From Vicinamibacteria bacterium (GTDB lineage: Bacteria > Acidobacteriota > Vicinamibacteria > Fen-336 > JAGNNV01), in the NCBI GenBank assembly GCA_019694155.1, contig JAIBCN010000174.1, positions 1-64,000 on the forward strand: DNA of 64,000 nt. The letters run 5' to 3'. Position numbers and translations under genes: made by a program. Positions 59,593 to 64,000 of this stretch are shown here, one piece after another (position 1 is the stretch's first letter; the number at the start of each line of letters is the position of its first letter). The notes beneath the pieces were generated by a model that was not told the DNA's origin, searched no databases, and worked only from the letters and a program-made list of their open reading frames with translations.

Positions 59593-59609
59593 CCCTTTCA
59601 AGGACAAAT
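59586..59609 (+). promoter_or_regulatory. ROK operator-like site over the receptor promoter
   Basis: ATATTGTCC-7 nt-GGACAAAT; the core TTGTCC/GGACAA is a perfect 6-bp inverted repeat. Same length and ends as the site at the ROK start. It overlaps the -10 and transcription start, as expected for repression. Confidence 0.6.
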
Positions 59610-59646
59610 CCAGAACGCCAATCGACGAGATCACAGGAGAACCCTC

Positions 59647-62600
59647 ATGAAGGCACCGCTCATCACCGCCCCCCGGCGTTTCCATTCGCGGCACGCGCTG
59701 GCGAGGATCACAGGCGCCGCCCTGTCGGCCCTGCTTCTGCTTGCGCGGGCGAGCGAGGCGCAGATTCCCACCGGGAACATCCTGGGGACGGTCAAGGACT
59801 CGCAGGGCGGCTCGATACCCGGGGCCAGCGTCACCGCCACCAACGCGGGCACCCAACACTCCCGAACCGTCACCACGGACGACACCGGCCAGTACGCCTT
59901 GCGCCTGCTCCCCGTGGGGAGCTACACGCTGGTCGTGAGCATGCCCGGCTTCAAGACCTTCTCCCGGCAGGGCATCCTTCTCGAGGTCGGCCGCAACGCG
60001 CGCATCGACCCCGTCATCGAACTGGGGGCCCTGACCGAGGTCGTCTCCGTGGTCGGAGACGTGCCCCTGATCGAAACCACTTCCGCCACTCTGTCGAGAA
60101 GCGTGGGCGAGAAGGAGGTCATGAATCTGCCTCTGGTCAACCGCGATCTGTACTCGCTGCTCAGCATCACGGGCGGGGTGAGCAGCAACAGCACCGGCAA
60201 CTCTCTGGGTGGACCCGAGCAGAACACCACCATCAACGGTTCCGGCAACGCCCAGATGGGCTCGGTCAACTTCCAGCTCGACGGCGGAAACAACACCGCG
60301 GGCCTGCGAGGCACCGGCAACCCCTCGCCCAATCCGGAGGCCGTGCAGGAATTCCGGGTTCTCACCAACGGCTACTCGGCGGAGTACGGGCGCTATTCGG
60401 CGGGCGTGGTCGATGTCGTGACGAAGTCCGGCACCAACCAGTTCCATGGAGCGATCTTCGAGTTCTTCCGCAACGAGAACCTGAATTCCGCGCGGTGGGC
60501 GGCGCCGGGAGTCACATCCACCAAGGATCCCCTGGACCGCAATCAGTTCGGCGCCGCCCTCGGCGGCCCCTTGAAGAAGGACCAGACCTTCTTCTTCGTG
60601 AGCTACTCAGGCCTGCGCCAGGAGGAGACCTATTACCGCAATACAGCGGTGGTGCCGACGGCCCTGGAGCGGGCGGGCGACTTCTCTCAATCGGCGATCA
60701 AGCCGCGCGATCCGGTCACCGGCCTGCCCTTCCCGGGAGGAATCATCCCGGCCGCGCGGTTCGATGTGGCGGCCAAGAACATCCAGGACAAGTTCATCCC
60801 CCTGTCGAACCTGCCGAACAACTTCTACGAGGTGCGAAGGCCCGATCCGCTGAACACCGACGAGGGGACGCTGAAGCTCGACCACAAGATCTCGAACAAC
60901 CAGACCATGGCCCTGAGCTACTTCTATCAGAAAGGCACCGACACCCAGCCGCTGTCCGTCAGCGGGAACATCCCGTGGGTGGACCGCGACTTCAAGTGGA
61001 GCCAGCACAACCTGAACCTCGCCCACACCTGGACCATGGGCGCGAACAAGATCAACCAGTTCCGCGCGACCTACATGCGGCAGTTCGGCGGGCGCGTCAA
61101 CAACCCGACCACATCCCTCGCCGACCTCGGCTCGAAGTTCACGCCCCAGGGCGACACCACTCTCCCGCGCCTCACCGTCACGGGATACTTCACCGGACAG
61201 GTCTCGATCGCCGGCCCCGACGCGGGGAGCGACTATTTCGGCATCAAGGACGCGATCAGCATCAGCCGCGGCAGCCATTCCTTCAAGTTCGGCGCGGACC
61301 TCTCGTACGAGAAGATCGTCCACGACACGCTGCTCGACAACTACGGCGTCTTCGCTTTCAACGGCACCAAGACCGGCAACGCTTATGCCGATTTCCTCCT
61401 CGGCCTCCCCAGCACCTTCACTCAGGATGCCCCCATCCGGAAGACCGACAACGGCGCCTACATCAGCCTGTTCGCGCAGGACGATTTCCGTGTTCACCCG
61501 CGCGTCACCCTGAACCTCGGCCTGCGCTATGACCTGCAGTTCCCCTTCACGGACCCGGAGAATCGCAAGCTCGCCTTCGCGCCCGGCCGCAAGTCCACGA
61601 TCACGCCCGGCGCCCCGGAGGGGCTCCTCTTCCCCGGCGATGAGGGGGTGAGCCGCGGCATCGTGAAGACCGACATCAACAACATCGCGCCCCGCCTCGG
61701 CCTTACCTGGGATCCCAAGGGCGATGGGCGGCTGGCCATCCGGGCCGGCTTCGGCCTCTTCTACGGCAGCATCACCGGTAACGAGTGGAACACCACCGCG
61801 GACAACCAGCCGTTCACGGTTCGCCAGAGCTTCCCCACCGTCTACACCCTGTCCGATCCCTACCGGAACCTCCCGGGGGGCGTGGGACCCTTCCCGTTCA
61901 GCTACAGTCCGAGTTCGCCGAGGTTTACCGCTCCCTCTCAGGTCTTCGGCCCGTCTCTCGACTTCGTCTGGCCGGTCTCCTATCAGGTGAACCTGGCGGT
62001 GGAGAAGGAGATCGGCCGCAACATCAGCGTGAGCGCCTCCTACGTGGGAGCGTTCGGCCGCAACCTGGCGGCGCCGGTCGACAACAACTACCCCGTCCTG
62101 ACCGCGGGCGCGACGACCGCCAACGTGAACGCCCGTCGCCCCTACCAGCCCGGGGTCATCGGCGCGGCGAACGTCCTCTCTTCAATCTTTGCGAGCGACT
62201 ACAACGGCCTGCAGTTGAGCGCCGAGCGTCGGGGCGCGCATATCTCCGGCAAGGCCTACTACTCGTACGGCCACGCCAACGAGGACATCGATTTCCAGGG
62301 AGCCGGTCTACCCACCGTGCAAAACGCCACTCAGCTGGAGGCGGAACATGGACGGACGTCCGCGGATCGCCGCCACAGCTTCGTGTTCTCGGGCATCTGG
62401 AAGATCGACTACCTCAAGCAGTCGAAGTCCGTCCTCGCCACCCTGGTCCAGGACTGGACTCTTTCCGCGATCGTCACGCTGCAGACGGGCACGCCTCTCA
62501 CCATCACCGCGGGCTCGGATCGCAACCTCGACGGCCTCACCAACGACCGGGCGAACCTCGTGGGCGACCCGGAGCTCGACCATGGCCGGCCCCAGGGAGA

Positions 62601-62901
62601 ACTCATCGAGGGCTGGTTCAATACCGCGGCTTTCGCCCTGCCCGCGCTCGGGACGAACGGCTCGGCCGGGCGCAACATCGTCGACGGCCCCGGCTACCGG
62701 AACGTCGATCTTGGCCTCTTCCGCGACATCTCGCTCAAGGGTTCGAGCGTCCTGCAGTTGCGCGCCGAGGCCACGAACGTCTTCAACATCGTCAACCTCT
62801 CGAATCCCGGCACGAACATCGCGGCGCCCGCGACCTTCGCGAAGATCCGGACCGCGGGGAATATGCGTCGGATTCAGCTGGGCGCGCGGCTCTCCTTCTA
62901 G
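59647..62901 (+). CDS. TonB-dependent receptor, Oar-like with carboxypeptidase-regulatory domain
   Basis: 1,084 aa from the ATG with AGGAGA upstream (MKAPLITAPRRFHSRH), then signal peptide ITGAALSALLLLARASEAQ. CarboxypepD_reg domain (about 38-125): GNILGTVKDSQGGSIPGASV to GSYTLVVSMPGFKTFSRQGI. Plug domain (about 130-260): NRDLYSLLSITGGVSSN, VQEFRVLTNGYSAEYGRYSA and GVVDVVTKSGTNQFHGAIFE. Large barrel to the end (MRRIQLGARLSF, terminal Phe). Expected to carry oligosaccharides or other large substrates across the outer membrane using TonB. No SusD partner is present, typical of acidobacterial Oar-like receptors. Divergence from the ROK operon suggests it imports that locus's substrate. Confidence 0.92.
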   Translation: MKAPLITAPRRFHSRHALARITGAALSALLLLARASEAQIPTGNILGTVKDSQGGSIPGASVTATNAGTQHSRTVTTDDTGQYALRLLPVGSYTLVVSMPGFKTFSRQGILLEVGRNARIDPVIELGALTEVVSVVGDVPLIETTSATLSRSVGEKEVMNLPLVNRDLYSLLSITGGVSSNSTGNSLGGPEQNTTINGSGNAQMGSVNFQLDGGNNTAGLRGTGNPSPNPEAVQEFRVLTNGYSAEYGRYSAGVVDVVTKSGTNQFHGAIFEFFRNENLNSARWAAPGVTSTKDPLDRNQFGAALGGPLKKDQTFFFVSYSGLRQEETYYRNTAVVPTALERAGDFSQSAIKPRDPVTGLPFPGGIIPAARFDVAAKNIQDKFIPLSNLPNNFYEVRRPDPLNTDEGTLKLDHKISNNQTMALSYFYQKGTDTQPLSVSGNIPWVDRDFKWSQHNLNLAHTWTMGANKINQFRATYMRQFGGRVNNPTTSLADLGSKFTPQGDTTLPRLTVTGYFTGQVSIAGPDAGSDYFGIKDAISISRGSHSFKFGADLSYEKIVHDTLLDNYGVFAFNGTKTGNAYADFLLGLPSTFTQDAPIRKTDNGAYISLFAQDDFRVHPRVTLNLGLRYDLQFPFTDPENRKLAFAPGRKSTITPGAPEGLLFPGDEGVSRGIVKTDINNIAPRLGLTWDPKGDGRLAIRAGFGLFYGSITGNEWNTTADNQPFTVRQSFPTVYTLSDPYRNLPGGVGPFPFSYSPSSPRFTAPSQVFGPSLDFVWPVSYQVNLAVEKEIGRNISVSASYVGAFGRNLAAPVDNNYPVLTAGATTANVNARRPYQPGVIGAANVLSSIFASDYNGLQLSAERRGAHISGKAYYSYGHANEDIDFQGAGLPTVQNATQLEAEHGRTSADRRHSFVFSGIWKIDYLKQSKSVLATLVQDWTLSAIVTLQTGTPLTITAGSDRNLDGLTNDRANLVGDPELDHGRPQGELIEGWFNTAAFALPALGTNGSAGRNIVDGPGYRNVDLGLFRDISLKGSSVLQLRAEATNVFNIVNLSNPGTNIAAPATFAKIRTAGNMRRIQLGARLSF

Positions 62902-62912
62902 GCTTCCGGTGT

Positions 62913-62950
62913 CCGGCCGCACCGGCGGCCGGCCGGGCCTTAAGGGGCCC
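62913..62950 (+). terminator. Paired GC hairpins after the receptor gene, weak terminator candidate
   Basis: CCGGCCG/CGGCCGG (62913-62932, 6-nt loop) followed by GGGCC/GGCCC (62935-62950, 6-nt loop). They lie just past the receptor stop, but no U tract follows. They could be transcription-end or RNA-stabilising structures. Confidence 0.4.
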
Positions 62951-63033
62951 TTCAGACTCCGGGCTGGGTGGGCTGGCATGTGGCTTGCTCCTCGGGTGAC
63001 GTGTCCGATCAACCCGTCATCAGGAGGAGTCAC

Positions 63034-63741
63034 ATGATCAAGCTCAGCAGAATTGCCCTTGTTTCCCTGGCCGCGCTCGCCGCGGTGAGTACTGCCGAGG
63101 CCGCTCCCAAAGCCGAGGTTTCGACCGAGCCACCCCTCGCGCGGGCGGTACGCGAGAAGCTCTCGGGCCTGCCGTTCTACGGAGTCTTCGACATTCTCAA
63201 GTACGAAGTGAAGGACAACGGCACGGTGGAGCTGTCCGGCTTCGTGTTCCGCGACACCCTCAAGAAGGAGGCAGAGGACGCGGTATCGAAGGTCGCGGGC
63301 GTGAAGCAGGTCGTGAATCGCATCGAGGACCTTCCCTGGGGCGTCCAGGACGATGAGATCCGAGCCAGGGTCTATCTCACCATCTATCGCGATTCCATGC
63401 TCTCGCGCTACGGAACCGCCACCGACGAGGCGCTCGCGAACGGCGTCGGCTATGGCCTGCGGCGCAGCGTGTTCGGTCCTATGGGCATCGGCAACCCCTT
63501 CTTTCCCGGCTTCAATCCGTCGGGCGACTACGGCATCCACATCCTCGTGACCCGCGGCGAGGTCATCCTCGTGGGAAACGTGGACTCCGAAGGCGACAAG
63601 AACCTCGCCGCCATCAAGGCGCGGGGCGTGTTCCCGGTGAAGAAGGTCTTCAACGAGCTGACCGTCAAGGGACGAAAGCCGGAGGTAACAGAGCCGCCGG
63701 CCCGGCCGACGAAGCGAGGCGTGTTGGCGGTCGCGGAGTAA
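63034..63741 (+). CDS. BON-domain exported protein
   Basis: 235 aa from the ATG with a strong AGGAGGAG 5-12 nt upstream; signal peptide KLSRIALVSLAALAAVSTAEA. Two BON-type domains: about 35-95 (LARAVREKLSGLPFYGVFDI, VELSGFVFRDTLKKEAEDAV, VAGVKQVVNRIEDLPWG) and about 110-215 (IHILVTRGEVILVGNVDSEG, NLAAIKARGVFPVKKVFNEL), the second interrupted by an insertion with FGPMGIGNPFFPGFNPSG. BON domains bind lipid surfaces and keep the outer membrane intact under stress. Alone in its transcription unit. Confidence 0.88.
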   Translation: MIKLSRIALVSLAALAAVSTAEAAPKAEVSTEPPLARAVREKLSGLPFYGVFDILKYEVKDNGTVELSGFVFRDTLKKEAEDAVSKVAGVKQVVNRIEDLPWGVQDDEIRARVYLTIYRDSMLSRYGTATDEALANGVGYGLRRSVFGPMGIGNPFFPGFNPSGDYGIHILVTRGEVILVGNVDSEGDKNLAAIKARGVFPVKKVFNELTVKGRKPEVTEPPARPTKRGVLAVAE

Positions 63742-63749
63742 CGCGTCTC

Positions 63750-63795
63750 AAAAACGAAAACGCCCCGGGGGCCGGTGCGGCTGGTCCCCGGGGCG
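63750..63795 (-). terminator. Terminator of the fasciclin-domain gene
   Basis: On the minus strand, CGCCCCGGGG (63786-63795) pairs with its complement (63761-63770) across a 15-nt loop, and T-rich GTTTTCGTTTTTGA follows. It lies between the convergent fasciclin and BON-domain genes. A second small hairpin with CCCCTTC/GAGGGG nearby (63805-63822) may add to it. Confidence 0.75.
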
Positions 63796-63838
63796 GGTTC
63801 GTTCCCCCTTCAAAAAGAGGGGCGCTCTTCGAAGAGAG

Positions 63839-64000
63839 CTACATCTTCGGCAGGATGACGGCGTCGATCACGTGGATGACGCCGTTGCTGCACGCGATGT
63901 CGGTCTTGACCACGTTGGCTCCATCAACCTTGACGCCCTTGGCGGCGTCGATGGTGACGCTGCCGCCCTGCACGGTCTTGGCGCTCTTGAGCTTCACGAC
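63839..64000 (-). CDS. Fasciclin (FAS1)-domain protein, C-terminal end only
   Basis: 53 codons before the stop are in the window; the rest is off the right edge. The visible end [29 protein letters not shown] and [16 protein letters not shown] is the H2 motif and last strand of a FAS1 domain, an adhesion-type fold found in secreted proteins. The final residue after LPK is Met. Bacterial single-FAS1 proteins are usually exported; the N-terminus cannot be checked here. A terminator follows the stop. Confidence 0.88.
   Translation of the reverse strand, partial: VVKLKSAKTVQGGSVTIDAAKGVKVDGANVVKTDIACSNGVIHVIDAVILPKM

Overview
The window reads as chromosomal DNA of a GC-rich Gram-negative bacterium, most likely an acidobacterium. 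The basis is the very high G+C coding sequence, an 'acidobacterial duplicated orphan permease' (ADOP)-type permease at 45.1-47.6 kb, an Oar-like TonB-dependent receptor with an N-terminal carboxypeptidase-regulatory domain at 59.6-62.9 kb, and many outer-membrane or lipoprotein genes. No tRNA, rRNA, phage, IS or CRISPR was seen. Genes at both ends run off the window.

Layout. 0-4.7 kb: a cut-off GT-C-like membrane protein, a cbpA-cbpM chaperone/modulator pair, an L,D-transpeptidase lipoprotein and a convergent YcbK-like M15 peptidase. 4.7-7.4 kb (minus): a pentaheme cytochrome c, a TonB-like protein, a CBS-pair protein and a universal stress protein. 7.4-10.3 kb: a YahK-type alcohol dehydrogenase, a YjbR-like protein, and a pirin gene divergent from a marR gene with two palindromic operators between them. 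10.3-12.7 kb: a PA2779/PA2778-type pair whose C39-peptidase/TPR gene appears to continue, after a one-base frameshift, into a POTRA-like/beta-barrel segment. 12.8-27.4 kb (mostly minus): a tandem-GT4 protein, an FGE-fold protein without the catalytic cysteines, a FabH-like synthase, tatD, two alkaline-phosphatase-superfamily 'sulfatases' with Thr at the nucleophile position, a GT-C protein, tsaE, nnr and uppP. 28.3-29.4 kb: a compositionally different island holding a ridA gene followed by an attC-like hairpin, flanked by CATTGCGAG-type repeats.

29.4-34.1 kb (minus): an NAD-linked formate dehydrogenase operon. Its molybdopterin subunit reads through an in-frame UGA (selenocysteine) with a SECIS-like hairpin just after it. 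The Fe4S4 domain normally at that subunit's N-terminus is instead fused to the end of the separate iron-sulfur subunit. 34.3-47.6 kb: a small lipoprotein, a MacA-like adaptor with two FtsX/MacB-type permeases and no ATPase, a surface protein of about 2,100 residues ending in a gingipain-like C25 peptidase domain, and the ADOP permease.

47.8-62.9 kb: a polysaccharide/uronate utilisation locus. A ROK repressor heads a tightly overlapping minus-strand operon: an unrecognised secreted 609-residue protein, a KduI/IolB-family isomerase, KdgF, KduD, a second SDR, an ExuT-like transporter, a heparinase II/III-like lyase, and then a monoheme cytochrome and an outer-membrane barrel. The TonB-dependent receptor is divergent. 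Two similar 24-bp sites, one at the ROK start and one over the receptor promoter, suggest a shared operator. Together these genes would import an acidic oligosaccharide, cleave it to unsaturated uronate and convert that towards 2-keto-3-deoxygluconate; the kinase and aldolase that follow are not in the window. A BON-domain protein and the end of a fasciclin gene close the window.
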